Shown: positions 16,391-24,597 of the stretch, one piece after another
How the letters are laid out: each line of letters starts with the position of its first letter
Position numbering within the stretch: position 1 is the stretch's first letter
Assembly (NCBI GenBank): GCA_022072055.1
Contig: JAJVIK010000006.1
Span: forward strand, 1 to 64,000
Reading direction: 5' to 3'
From: a bacterium
GTDB taxonomy: Bacteria; Hinthialibacterota; Hinthialibacteria; OLB16
Length of the DNA stretch: 64,000 nt
Notes under the pieces: generated by a model
What the model was told of the DNA's origin: nothing
Database searches by the model: none
Seen by the model: the letters and a program-made list of their open reading frames with translations, nothing else
Program-made: the position numbers and the translations under genes

Positions 16391-17488
16391 ATGATCGTCT
16401 CACATCGCCTCGCGCTGCTTGGCGCTTGGATTCTGACGTTCACGCTTGTCGGCTGTGGCGGAGGTCCCCCGGCGCCGGAGGGAGGGCCCTCGGCCCAGAG
16501 CTCCACCACTTCTCATGGGCTGGAGAACAAGGTGGTGGTCTACTCCCCGCATGGCAAGGAGATCCTCGGGGAGTTCAAGGATCGTTTTGAACAGACCTAT
16601 CCGGGAACCACGGTCGATTTCCTCTATCTCCCCTCGCAACAGTGCCTGGAACGGGTCCGGAACGAGCGACAGTCCCCCCAGGCGGATGTTTGGTGGGGCG
16701 CGGGGCACACCGCCTTTATCCAAGCGGCGTCGGAAGGTCTGCTCGCAAGGTACCGCCCCACCTGGAGCGACCAGGTTTCCCATGCTTGCCGGGACTCCCT
16801 CGACCGCTGGTATGCCTCGTTCCTGTCCCCCGAAATCATTTTCTACAACCGTGACTTGGTCGAACCGAACGAGGCCCCGACCGACTGGGGGGACCTTGCG
16901 GATCCCAAGTGGGAAGGGCAGATTCTGCTTCGGTTCCCGATTCCCTCGGACACCATGCGAGCCATCTTTTTCGGGATAATTTCCAGGTCCCTCGCGGAGA
17001 CCGGGGGAGTGGAAAAGGCCTTTGAGTGGATGAAGGGCGTGGATGCCAACACCAAGGAATACGTTTCCGGAGGGGAGCTCCTATTCCGGAAGATGGCGCA
17101 GCGCCTGGGATCGCTGAGTGTCTGGACCCTTTCTGACATCATGCTCCAGAAGAGCCAGTACGATTATCCCTTTGAGGTGGTTTTCCCGAGGAGCGGCTCG
17201 CCGGTCATCCTGGACGGGATTGCCCTGGTGGCCGGTTCCCCTCACCCGAAAGCGGCGGCCGCTTACTATGAGTTCGTGACCTCGATCTCCAGCGCCGTTC
17301 GACTGGCCAGTCACCCCTACTACAGGATCTCAACCCGCCGCGATGTTCCGAGGGAATCCCTGCCGGAGTGGATGCGAAACCTGGAATATGAATCCCAGCC
17401 GCTCGATTGGGGGCTCTACATGGCCAAGATGAACGAGTGGATGCGTCGGTGGGATGAAGAGATCAAGGGCCAGGGAAAACGATCTTGA
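16391..17488 (+). CDS. Extracellular solute-binding lipoprotein, iron/polyamine-type ABC importer
   Basis: 365 residues. Signal and lipobox LTFTLVGC put Cys ~22 as the lipidated residue. The mature protein has the family 1/13 layout: KVVVYSPHGKEILGEFKDRF, QADVWWGAGHTAFIQAASEG, FYNRDLVEPNEAPTDWGDL, and a second-lobe segment LDGIALVAGSPHPKAAAAYY. That is the pattern of Fe(III)-, 2-aminoethylphosphonate- and thiamine-type binding proteins; the ligand cannot be told from sequence. The gene heads a tight operon, its stop overlapping the TTG start of a histidine kinase by 4 nt. No permease gene is present. A matching ATPase lies at 23458-24597 on the other strand. Confidence 0.88.
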   Translation: MIVSHRLALLGAWILTFTLVGCGGGPPAPEGGPSAQSSTTSHGLENKVVVYSPHGKEILGEFKDRFEQTYPGTTVDFLYLPSQQCLERVRNERQSPQADVWWGAGHTAFIQAASEGLLARYRPTWSDQVSHACRDSLDRWYASFLSPEIIFYNRDLVEPNEAPTDWGDLADPKWEGQILLRFPIPSDTMRAIFFGIISRSLAETGGVEKAFEWMKGVDANTKEYVSGGELLFRKMAQRLGSLSVWTLSDIMLQKSQYDYPFEVVFPRSGSPVILDGIALVAGSPHPKAAAAYYEFVTSISSAVRLASHPYYRISTRRDVPRESLPEWMRNLEYESQPLDWGLYMAKMNEWMRRWDEEIKGQGKRS

Positions 17489-18996
17489 CCGAATCCGGCC
17501 TTACACGCGCCCTGTTGTCCTCCTTGCGGGATGCCATCCTTGAGATGGATGAGCGGGGGAGCCTGCTCTGGGCCAACCCCACGGCCGAGCTGCTCCTCTC
17601 CGGTGGCGTGCCGCCGGCGGGACTGAGCCTGGCGAGCTTCGCGGCCAGACCCGAGGAAGGGGCCGAGCTGCTCGCCGATCTCGCGTGCGCGGGGAGCGGG
17701 GAGTTGGGATGCTCCCTCGAACTGATGGGAGCGAAGGGCCAGCCTTTTCCCTGTGACCTCCTGGTCTTCCGGGAGGAGGGTTGGAGGCATTTCCTGGCGG
17801 TTATCCGACCCCATTCGGGCGAGGGGGAGTCCAGCGCGCATCTCGCCGAGCAAATCCTCGATCTGACGCATCGCCTCGCCGCGGTCCAGAAGACAGTCAA
17901 CGATCTGAGCCTGGAGCTGATCGATAAGACTGTCCAACTGGCCGAGGAGCGCAATAAGACCGAGGCGGTGCTCGCCAGCATGGGCGAGGGGCTGGTGGTG
18001 GTGGAGCCTTCGGGTCGGATCTCCCAGATCAACTCCGCCGCCTGCCGGATTTTGGACACCACCCCCGAGCTGGCCGTTGGGAAGAGCTTGGGAGAGCCAT
18101 CCCTGGGGGCCAAGCTCAGCGCCCTCGCGGATTCGCTTCGCGCCTTTTCGGAAAGCCGCGCGTTGACCGACACCCCCATGGACCGCCTCACCGTTCAGGA
18201 AAAGGTGATCGAGCTTTCGCTGGCGTCGATCCAAGACCGGGAGGGCGGCGCCGAGAGTGTGGGCACGGTGGTCAATGTCCGCGATATCACTCGGCGGGCG
18301 GAGATCGACCGGATGAAGGAAGAGCTCATCTCGGTGGTGTCGCACGAACTCCGCGCCCCCCTGGCGAACGTGATCGGATACATCGACCTCTTGCTCAACG
18401 AGGCCGCCGCGTTTCTCTCAAAAGAACACCTGGACTTTGTCGCGGTGGCCCGCAAGAACGCCGAGCGGTTGATCCACCTGGTGGATGAGATGCTGGATCT
18501 CTCGCGCCTGGACGCGGGCGCCGTCCGCATGGACATCCAGCGTGTGGATATGGCGGGGATGATCGATTATGCCCTCACCTCGTTCCGCGCGGTGGCCGAA
18601 AGCCGTCGCCTGACCATTACCAGGCGGATCGAGGGGGAGGTCGCCGCCGCTGCGGATGTCGAGCGGCTCCAACAAGTCTTGCACAACCTGATCAGCAACG
18701 CGGTCAAGTACAGCCGGGATGGCGGCGAAGTGGTGATCGCCTGCCGAAGAGAGGGAAGGGAGGTGGTCATCACCGTGGCCGACAATGGAATCGGGATTCG
18801 GCCCGAGGATCAGGCGCGCCTGTTCCAGCGTTTCTTCCGCGTTCGCGGCGGGGAAACCCGTTCGATCAAGGGGACCGGACTGGGCCTTTCCATCGCCAAA
18901 TCCATTGTGGACTCGATGTCGGGTCGCCTGACTGTCACCAGCGAGTATGGGAAAGGGAGCGCGTTTTCGGTGATCTTGCCCGCATGGAGGGAGTGA
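17485..18996 (+). CDS. Soluble PAS-type sensor histidine kinase
   Basis: 503 residues, start TTG at 17485 overlapping the previous stop (TTGA). No membrane helix is visible, so the kinase is cytoplasmic. Order: PAS-like fold ~5-110 (ILEMDERGSLLWANPTAELL), coiled coil ~115-160, second PAS ~160-265 (LASMGEGLVVVEPSGRISQI), HisKA with SVVSHELRAPLANVIGY (phospho-acceptor His287), then HATPase with NLISNAVKYS, VADNGIGIRPEDQARLFQRF and GTGLGLSIAKSIVDSM. All ATP-lid motifs are intact. No response regulator is adjacent. Translational coupling to a solute-binding lipoprotein suggests they sense or respond to the same ligand, but a cytoplasmic kinase cannot contact that lipoprotein directly. Confidence 0.93.
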   Translation: MTESGLTRALLSSLRDAILEMDERGSLLWANPTAELLLSGGVPPAGLSLASFAARPEEGAELLADLACAGSGELGCSLELMGAKGQPFPCDLLVFREEGWRHFLAVIRPHSGEGESSAHLAEQILDLTHRLAAVQKTVNDLSLELIDKTVQLAEERNKTEAVLASMGEGLVVVEPSGRISQINSAACRILDTTPELAVGKSLGEPSLGAKLSALADSLRAFSESRALTDTPMDRLTVQEKVIELSLASIQDREGGAESVGTVVNVRDITRRAEIDRMKEELISVVSHELRAPLANVIGYIDLLLNEAAAFLSKEHLDFVAVARKNAERLIHLVDEMLDLSRLDAGAVRMDIQRVDMAGMIDYALTSFRAVAESRRLTITRRIEGEVAAAADVERLQQVLHNLISNAVKYSRDGGEVVIACRREGREVVITVADNGIGIRPEDQARLFQRFFRVRGGETRSIKGTGLGLSIAKSIVDSMSGRLTVTSEYGKGSAFSVILPAWRE

Positions 18997-19003
18997 GCGC
19001 GCC

Positions 19004-20164
19004 ATGTGCCTCACCCCGCCCATTCCGATCGCCTTCAGCGAGCCGCTGAGCTCGCCCCCGCGCCTGACTTACGCTCTCCTTGGGATCAACGGGGCGGTGT
19101 TCGTGTTCTTCCGAGTTCTCATCGTGGCGGGAATGTTGGGTTTTGTGTCCACCGAGCTCCCCGAGAAGATCGTGCACTGGGTGGGCTACATCGATTCCCG
19201 GCGCGACCCTTGGACCTATCTCACCGCATCCTTCTGCCATGTGGAATTCCTCCACCTCCTCGGCAACCTCCTGTTCCTGTGGATGTTCGGGAGCTATGTC
19301 GAGGACCGGCTTGGGTTGTGGCCCTATGGGTTTCTGGTCCTAGGCGGGGCGTTGTTCGGGTCCATTGGGCATTCGGTGAGCTTGGAAATGACCCACGCCG
19401 TTGCGGACATGCAGAAGCCCGCCATCGGCGCCTCGGACATCGTCGCCGCGATCTTGGGCGCCCACCTGATTCTCAACCCCGGACTCGAAACCAAGTTCTT
19501 TTCGGTCCTGATCTGGATCCCTTTTCGTGTCATCCCGCTTACTTGGTCCATGCCGGCCATCTTCTACATCCCCTGTTGGATCGCGATGGAGTCCTACAGC
19601 GCCTATTCCGTGGGGTCGAGCGCGGGGGTGGCGCACGCCGCCCATCTCGGAGGGGTCGCCTATGGGGTCGTCTTCGGCATTGCCTGTCGCCTCTTGCCGA
19701 AGACCGGTTGGGCGGCCAAGCGGAGGATTCGAGAGGAGGAGGAGCGAGCCCTCAGACTCGCCGAAACGGAGTATGCCAACTTCCAGGATGCCCTTTCGAA
19801 GGGGGCCGCGGAGTTCGCCCTCCATCTCTTTCGCCGCGAGGAGCGCGGGCAGCCTCCCCTCCCGGTCACCCCGACGGAGAAGTTGACCCTGGCGCATCAA
19901 CTTCGGGAGCGCGGAGAGCATTTCGTGGCGGCCAAGCTTTACCGGGAGATGCTGGCCGATGAGTCCAACCCGGAGTTCCGCCTTGAGGCCGGTCTGCGCC
20001 TCGCGGAAATCACCCTCGACCGCGAGCATGACATCGAGGGGGCCAAGCGCCTTCTCAGGGTGCTCCACCAAAGGTATAAAGCCCACCCCGGCTATCCCGA
20101 GGTGCACGCGCTGATTGAGCGAGTGAAACGGGCGGAAAGGAACCTGTTCAAACGGCCCTCATGA
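19004..20164 (+). CDS. Rhomboid-family intramembrane serine protease with helical C-terminal tail
   Basis: 386 residues, ATG 7 nt after the kinase stop. Residues ~20-235 form the rhomboid core. The loop/TM2 signature HVEFLHLLGNLLFLWMFGSY is followed by GASDIVAAILGAHL with the catalytic Ser, and VAHAAHLGGVAYG with the catalytic His. The residue after the Ser is Asp where most family members have Gly. About 150 cytoplasmic residues follow, rich in Arg/Glu/Leu with helix pairs (LAHQLRERGEHFVAAKLYREML, EAGLRLAEITLDREHDIEGA) that look like TPR units. Many bacterial rhomboids carry such tails. The substrate is unknown; the preceding lipoprotein and kinase are candidates by context only. Its stop overlaps the next start by ATGA. 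Confidence 0.85.
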   Translation: MCLTPPIPIAFSEPLSSPPRLTYALLGINGAVFVFFRVLIVAGMLGFVSTELPEKIVHWVGYIDSRRDPWTYLTASFCHVEFLHLLGNLLFLWMFGSYVEDRLGLWPYGFLVLGGALFGSIGHSVSLEMTHAVADMQKPAIGASDIVAAILGAHLILNPGLETKFFSVLIWIPFRVIPLTWSMPAIFYIPCWIAMESYSAYSVGSSAGVAHAAHLGGVAYGVVFGIACRLLPKTGWAAKRRIREEEERALRLAETEYANFQDALSKGAAEFALHLFRREERGQPPLPVTPTEKLTLAHQLRERGEHFVAAKLYREMLADESNPEFRLEAGLRLAEITLDREHDIEGAKRLLRVLHQRYKAHPGYPEVHALIERVKRAERNLFKRPS

Positions 20165-21294
20165 AGATTGTCTTTATCGGTCATTCCGGCATCCAGTACC
20201 CCCACACCCGAGTTCGGTGTTATGGCTTCGCCAAGGCCCTCAAGGAGCGGGGCTTCGACACGGAGGTCCTGTCGTTCAAGGACCACCTGGCTCCCCATCT
20301 CAAGGAAGAGGACATGTATGCCAAGCTCCGCGACCGCGACAAGATGCGCCTGGTCCTTTCCGCCGCGCGCCGATTGTTCGGCAAACGGGATGCCCTCTTC
20401 TATGTCCAGAAGGCGCATTTTCATTCGGCCGCGCCCTACCTGCTGTCGCGATTCTTCGGCGCCAGGTACATCCTGGATTATGATGATTACGATGTGCCCC
20501 TCTCCAATTTCTTCCATCGCGGTCGCTGGAACCGTCTGCTGTTCGGAACTCACCGCTGGGACGTCATCACCGAGCGTCTGGCCCGAAAGGCGGTCGGGTG
20601 CGTGGTCAGCAGCCATTACCTCGAGGAATACATGCGGCCCCTCAACCCGCGCGTGGCGCGCGTGGAAACCGGAGTGGACACAGGAGACTTTCACCCCCCG
20701 CGAACCGAGCATCCCGAGGATGCCCCCCTCACCTTCTTCTGGAACGGCATCGTTTGGGGGGATGAAATCCATCGTTCCGTGATGCTGGCGGTTCGGGCCT
20801 TCGCTCGCGTTCACCGCGAGGTCCCCAACAGTCGCCTGCTGCTGGTCGGCGGCGGCTTCCACTGGCAGCGGCTGGTGGAGTCCGCGCGGGCGGATCATGA
20901 CGATATCCCGATCGTTTTCCGGGGCTGGTTTCCACCCGAGGCGATGCCGAGTCTGTTCCGCGAGGCGGATGTGGGGCTGCTTCCCTTCGCGCTCGACAAC
21001 GAGTGGGTGCGCGGAAAGTCCCCCACCAAACTGTTCGAGTATCTGGCGACCGGGCTTCCCGTGGTGGCCACCGCCGTCGGCGAGGTCCGCCATGTCCTCC
21101 GGCACGGAGAGAACGGGCTTCTGTCGGAAAGCGAGGACCAGATGGTCGAGGGAATGCTCCGCTTGGCGCGTGACCGGGATTTCCGCGGGCAAGTGGGGAG
21201 GAACGCGCGGGAGACCGCGATCACCCACTACAGCCAGGAGGTCCTGGGAGACCGCTTGGCGGAGTTCCTGAAGCAGTTCGAGAGACGGTTGTGA
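20161..21294 (+). CDS. Family 4 glycosyltransferase (GT-B)
   Basis: 377 residues, ATG overlapping the rhomboid stop. N-terminal acceptor domain: MKIVFIGHSGIQYPHTRVR, then ARYILDYDDYDVPLSNFFHR. C-terminal donor domain: NGIVWGDEIHRSVMLAVRAF, RLLLVGGGFHWQRLV, and the nucleotide-sugar binding segment SPTKLFEYLATGLPVVATAV. The usual EX7E motif is represented by SPTKLFEYL. It likely transfers a sugar to an envelope glycan or lipid at the inner membrane. As the last gene of the 16391-21294 operon it stops directly against the stop codon of the convergent gene, with no room for a separate terminator. Confidence 0.88.
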   Translation: MKIVFIGHSGIQYPHTRVRCYGFAKALKERGFDTEVLSFKDHLAPHLKEEDMYAKLRDRDKMRLVLSAARRLFGKRDALFYVQKAHFHSAAPYLLSRFFGARYILDYDDYDVPLSNFFHRGRWNRLLFGTHRWDVITERLARKAVGCVVSSHYLEEYMRPLNPRVARVETGVDTGDFHPPRTEHPEDAPLTFFWNGIVWGDEIHRSVMLAVRAFARVHREVPNSRLLLVGGGFHWQRLVESARADHDDIPIVFRGWFPPEAMPSLFREADVGLLPFALDNEWVRGKSPTKLFEYLATGLPVVATAVGEVRHVLRHGENGLLSESEDQMVEGMLRLARDRDFRGQVGRNARETAITHYSQEVLGDRLAEFLKQFERRL

Positions 21295-22071
21295 TTACAG
21301 GGCGTCCTGCAGGGCCAGGAACAAACCCCTGTAAAACTTGAGCAGCCGGAGCGGGTCCGAGGAGCCCTGTATTTCCGCCATGCACCATCCCTCGTACCTG
21401 ATCTCATGGAGACGTTCAAACAGTCTTCGGTAAGGGTAATTGGGTTTATAGAGCTCGTTGATGTGGACATGGCGGATCTTGTCCTTCACCATGTCAAACC
21501 CGGCGTCAAACCCGCCATCCTCCAGGTCCGATTCGTTGGAGTTCCAATTCACCACCACGGCGGAATGATTGGCGATCTCCATGATCTTGCGGATCCGGGG
21601 CAAGCGCGAGGTCCCTTTCCCGTGGACCTCGAGTCGGACTTCCACCCCCTGACCGGACGCGAATTCCCCCACCTCTCGGAGCGAGCGCCCAATCTGCTCC
21701 AGGGTGGCCTCCTCGGGGACCCCTTCGGGGAGGCCGTTGGGACGAACCTTGATTCCCGAAGCCCCGACATCATGCGCGAGGACCGCGTATTCCTTGGCGC
21801 CCTCGATGGATAGCCGGAGCTCCTCCGGAGAGCGGGTGTGAAAATCGAACGCGCTGCCGAGTTGCACCAATTCCAGTGGCGAATCCTCAAACCGTTTTCG
21901 GACCTTTTCCCGGTCTTCCTTGGAAAGCCCCACCTCGACCCCGTGGGCGTGGGTCGTTCGGAGCTCCACCCCGTGAATCTCGATCTCCTCCAAGTTCTTG
22001 AAGATCTCCTCCAAGGTCCAGTCCTTGGCGATGTTGTAGGTTACAATCCCGAGCTTGAGTGGGGTGGCCAT
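21295..22071 (-). CDS. Sugar phosphate isomerase/epimerase-like TIM-barrel protein
   Basis: 258 residues, ATG 22071 behind AAAGGAGCC. It has the xylose-isomerase-like/AP-endonuclease-2 barrel: KLGIVTYNIAKDWTLEEIFK, GVELRTTHAHGVEVG, GASGIKVRPNG, VRLEVHGKGTSRLPRIRKIM, VVNWNSNESDLEDGGFD, IRHVHINELYKPNYPY, GWCMAEIQGS. Glu, His and Glu positions of a divalent metal site are present (LEVHGK, HINE, AEIQG). Such proteins isomerise or epimerise sugars or inositols, often in clusters with Gfo/Idh oxidoreductases; two of those lie at 58420 and 61727. The substrate is not identifiable. Confidence 0.82.
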   Translation of the reverse strand: MATPLKLGIVTYNIAKDWTLEEIFKNLEEIEIHGVELRTTHAHGVEVGLSKEDREKVRKRFEDSPLELVQLGSAFDFHTRSPEELRLSIEGAKEYAVLAHDVGASGIKVRPNGLPEGVPEEATLEQIGRSLREVGEFASGQGVEVRLEVHGKGTSRLPRIRKIMEIANHSAVVVNWNSNESDLEDGGFDAGFDMVKDKIRHVHINELYKPNYPYRRLFERLHEIRYEGWCMAEIQGSSDPLRLLKFYRGLFLALQDAL

Positions 22072-22223
22072 CGGATGAGGCTCCTTTCTTGACCTGGAGG
22101 CGTGTGAGAGAGAACATAGAACGGTTCCTCCCCCGCGGGCAACCCTATTGCCTGACCGCGCCGGAGGAGTGGCTGAAGGATTCCCGACAGGGTCGGGAGT
22201 GTAAAAAGGAGGAGGCCGTGCTC

Positions 22224-23036
22224 ATGATGAAGAAAGGCCATTTCCCCGTGGTGGCAGGCAGTATCCTGGGCCTCCTCACGATCGGACTTGTTGGAGCGCT
22301 GACCCTGCTTGAGGCCGGAGCGGCCTGGGCGGACCACGTTTTCTCCCCGACCCGGTCCCGGGTCGAGCTGCGAACCTATCCTGTGACCGAGCTGCGCATG
22401 GTCCGCGAACCGGGGAACTATCACTTCATTCAGGCCAATGATGGGGAATATATCCTCTCGGACTATTGGTGGCGGGAGGTCAAGGTCGGAGAGCGTCGGT
22501 ACACGGGCGGCCCCGGCGGTCCGGTCGGCGGACCTCCGCCGTACGGCGGCCCGGGAGGACCGGGGGCGTTTCAGGCCCGCAAGGTCTTCGTCGAGATCAT
22601 TTCCGGCAAGGGGCGCGAATTCTTCAGCCGCGAGCGCATCCGCCCGACCTCCTTCACTCTGATTGAGGACCTCCCGCGCAATGTCACCATCCGCTTTGGG
22701 AACTCCCGGGGGACCCTGAACGCAGTGTATGACGGCTACCATGTGGACCTTGGCCTGGAAAACGCCGCCAAGGTGGTTCCGGGGTTCAATGGAGTCCCCC
22801 AGATGCTTGGCGATGGCCCCGGGATCGAGGATGTGGTCGTCTCGGTCTACTGGGAGGAGGATGAGCGCGGGGATGTGATCTACTACCGGGAGGCGGCGAG
22901 CTACGATTCCTCCGGGGCCGAGGCCGACACTTGGGGCTCGACCCTCAAATCCAAGGTCATATCCAAGCAAAAGCAACAGCCTCAGCAGTCCCAGCCGGCG
23001 GCGCCCTCCGCCCCCCCGGCGCAGAGTCCGAACTAA
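22224..23036 (+). CDS. Hypothetical secreted or membrane-anchored protein with Pro/Gly-rich loop
   Basis: 270 residues. I take the ATG at 22224, with AAAAAGGAGGAGG ~8 nt upstream; GTG 22218 and ATG 22227 are alternatives. A hydrophobic helix (VVAGSILGLLTIGLVGALTL) precedes AAWADHVF, a likely signal-peptidase site. The mature part has strand-like segments RVELRTYPVTELRMVREPGN and FIQANDGEYILSDYWWREV, interrupted by a loop of Gly, Pro and Tyr at ~90-110 (GGPVGGPPPYGGPGGPG). It ends in a Gln/Ala/Pro-rich tail. I recognise no family. It is followed after ~18 nt by a cyclic-nucleotide-domain gene on the same strand, so the two probably form an operon. Confidence 0.6.
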   Translation: MMKKGHFPVVAGSILGLLTIGLVGALTLLEAGAAWADHVFSPTRSRVELRTYPVTELRMVREPGNYHFIQANDGEYILSDYWWREVKVGERRYTGGPGGPVGGPPPYGGPGGPGAFQARKVFVEIISGKGREFFSRERIRPTSFTLIEDLPRNVTIRFGNSRGTLNAVYDGYHVDLGLENAAKVVPGFNGVPQMLGDGPGIEDVVVSVYWEEDERGDVIYYREAASYDSSGAEADTWGSTLKSKVISKQKQQPQQSQPAAPSAPPAQSPN

Positions 23037-23054
23037 CGAAAGGTGGGTGAGGCA

Positions 23055-23522
23055 ATGACCCCGATGGCGGAGGCAATCCATCAGATATCCATCTTCCACG
23101 ATCTCTCGGAGGATGAGGCGAGTCGCGTGGCCGCGGTCTGCGGCGAGCGGACCTACCACGAAGGCGAGATCATCTTCGTGGAACACACCGAAGGGAATGA
23201 ACTCTTCTTGATTCTGGAGGGGGAGGTCAGCATTCAACTGGAGCTCACCAATCAGGATGATGTCATGCCGCTGGTCACCCTCGGCCCCGGGGATGTCTTC
23301 GGGGAGCTTTCGGTGGTGGACGAAGCCCCGCGATCCGCCACCGCGCGGTGTGTCCGAAACGCAAGCGTGCTGGTGCTCGCGAAAGAGGACTTCGACCGCT
23401 TGATCGAGTCGGACCACGACCTCGGACTCAAGGTCATGCGCAATGTGGCCCAGCTTGTCAGCCGCCGTGTCCGCCAAGCCAACCAGAAGATTCTGGATAA
23501 TGTGAGCTGGGGGATGATTTAG
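23055..23522 (+). CDS. Stand-alone cyclic-nucleotide-binding (cNMP/CAP_ED) domain protein
   Basis: 155 residues, ATG 23055 behind GTGGGTGAGG. The whole protein is one cupin-like cNMP domain: IFHDLSEDEASRVAAVCGER, EGEIIFVEHTEGNELFLIL, GEVSI, LGPGDVFGELSVVDEAPRSA (the phosphate-binding cassette GELSxxxxxPRSA) and a C-terminal helix ending NVAQLVSRRVRQANQ. There is no DNA-binding or kinase domain, so it is a sensor or regulatory subunit of unknown partner. The last 65 nt overlap the 3' end of the convergent ABC ATPase gene. Confidence 0.87.
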   Translation: MTPMAEAIHQISIFHDLSEDEASRVAAVCGERTYHEGEIIFVEHTEGNELFLILEGEVSIQLELTNQDDVMPLVTLGPGDVFGELSVVDEAPRSATARCVRNASVLVLAKEDFDRLIESDHDLGLKVMRNVAQLVSRRVRQANQKILDNVSWGMI

Positions 23523-24597
23523 AGGGGACTCCCAACAGGACCACATCCTCGTGGGCCACTGTCCATTCCAGAGTCTCACCCTCCCGATGCGGAGCATGCG
23601 TTTCCAGGACACGGAGAGTCGGTCCGGCTCCCTCCGCCGCGATTTCGACCCGATGCTGGGTCACTTCGCCCAGATAGATTGATGAACTCACCCGCCCCCG
23701 GAAGCGGTTGACCGCGCCATCCGGGGCGCCTCCCACGCGCGCCGCTTCCGGCCTTACCCCGCACAGCACCCGCTGCCCCGCTTGGAGGGACTCCCCGGAG
23801 CGCCCTTTCCAAACCAGGTCCGCGCCATCGAGACGAACCTGACAGAAGCAGTCCGTTTCGATCTCAAGCACCGTGGCGGGGAAGAGATTCATGTCGCCCA
23901 GAAACTCCGCCACGAAACAATTGCCCGGCCTTTCGTAGAGCTCGCGCGGGGTTCCAACCTGCTCGATCCGACCCTCGCGCAGAATCGCGCAGCGGTCCGC
24001 CATCGCGAGCGCCTCGTTCCGGTCATGGGTGACATACACCGCGGTGTGGTCGCCGCGCTTGATGATCTCGCGGATTTCCGTCCGCATTTCCTGACGCAGC
24101 CGTGCATCCAGGTTGGAAAGCGGCTCATCAAGCAGAACCAACGCGGGGCGCACCACCAGCGCGCGCGCCAGCGCCACCCGCTGCTGCTGCCCCCCGGAAA
24201 GCTGCGCGGGACGGCGCTCGCCGTGGTCCTCCATCCGCGCCATCGCAAGCGCCTCGCGGACCCGCCGCGCCCGCTCGCCCTTCGCGATTCCCTGAGCCTC
24301 CAGCCCGAAGGCGACATTCTCGAACACGGAAAGGTGAGGCCAGAGGGCGTAATTCTGGAACACCATCCCCGTGCTCCTTTTTTCGGGCGGAGTCCCGGAG
24401 ACATTCCGACCATCGAAGCAAATCTCCCCCTCATCCGGGTCCTCGAACCCCGCGAGCATCCGCAGAAGCGTGGTTTTTCCGCACCCGGAGGGTCCCAGCA
24501 GGAAGAAGAACTCCCCCTCCTCCACAGCCAGGGTGACCCCATCCACCGCGACCACCGGACCGAAGCGCTTGGATACGCGCAGCAGGTCAATCCGCAT
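23458..24597 (-). CDS. ABC importer ATPase, Fe/spermidine/sugar class (PotA/UgpC/FbpC-like)
   Basis: 379 residues from the ATG at 24597, which overlaps the stop of the upstream channel gene by 11 nt. The nucleotide-binding domain has Walker A LLGPSGCGKTTLLRM (~32-46), Q-loop MVFQNYALWPHLSV, signature LSGGQQQRVALARAL, Walker B VLLDEPLSNLD and H-loop VYVTHDRNEAL. A TOBE-type beta-domain follows from ~245 (VRLDGADLVWKGRSGESLQ). It should energise uptake of a small solute at the inner membrane. No permease gene lies in the window; the solute-binding lipoprotein at 16391 is a plausible partner but is 6 kb away on the other strand. The final residues, SKSSPSSHYPESSGWLGGHG, are encoded antisense to the neighbouring gene and lie beyond the TOBE fold. 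Confidence 0.92.
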   Translation of the reverse strand: MRIDLLRVSKRFGPVVAVDGVTLAVEEGEFFFLLGPSGCGKTTLLRMLAGFEDPDEGEICFDGRNVSGTPPEKRSTGMVFQNYALWPHLSVFENVAFGLEAQGIAKGERARRVREALAMARMEDHGERRPAQLSGGQQQRVALARALVVRPALVLLDEPLSNLDARLRQEMRTEIREIIKRGDHTAVYVTHDRNEALAMADRCAILREGRIEQVGTPRELYERPGNCFVAEFLGDMNLFPATVLEIETDCFCQVRLDGADLVWKGRSGESLQAGQRVLCGVRPEAARVGGAPDGAVNRFRGRVSSSIYLGEVTQHRVEIAAEGAGPTLRVLETHAPHREGETLEWTVAHEDVVLLGVPSKSSPSSHYPESSGWLGGHGG

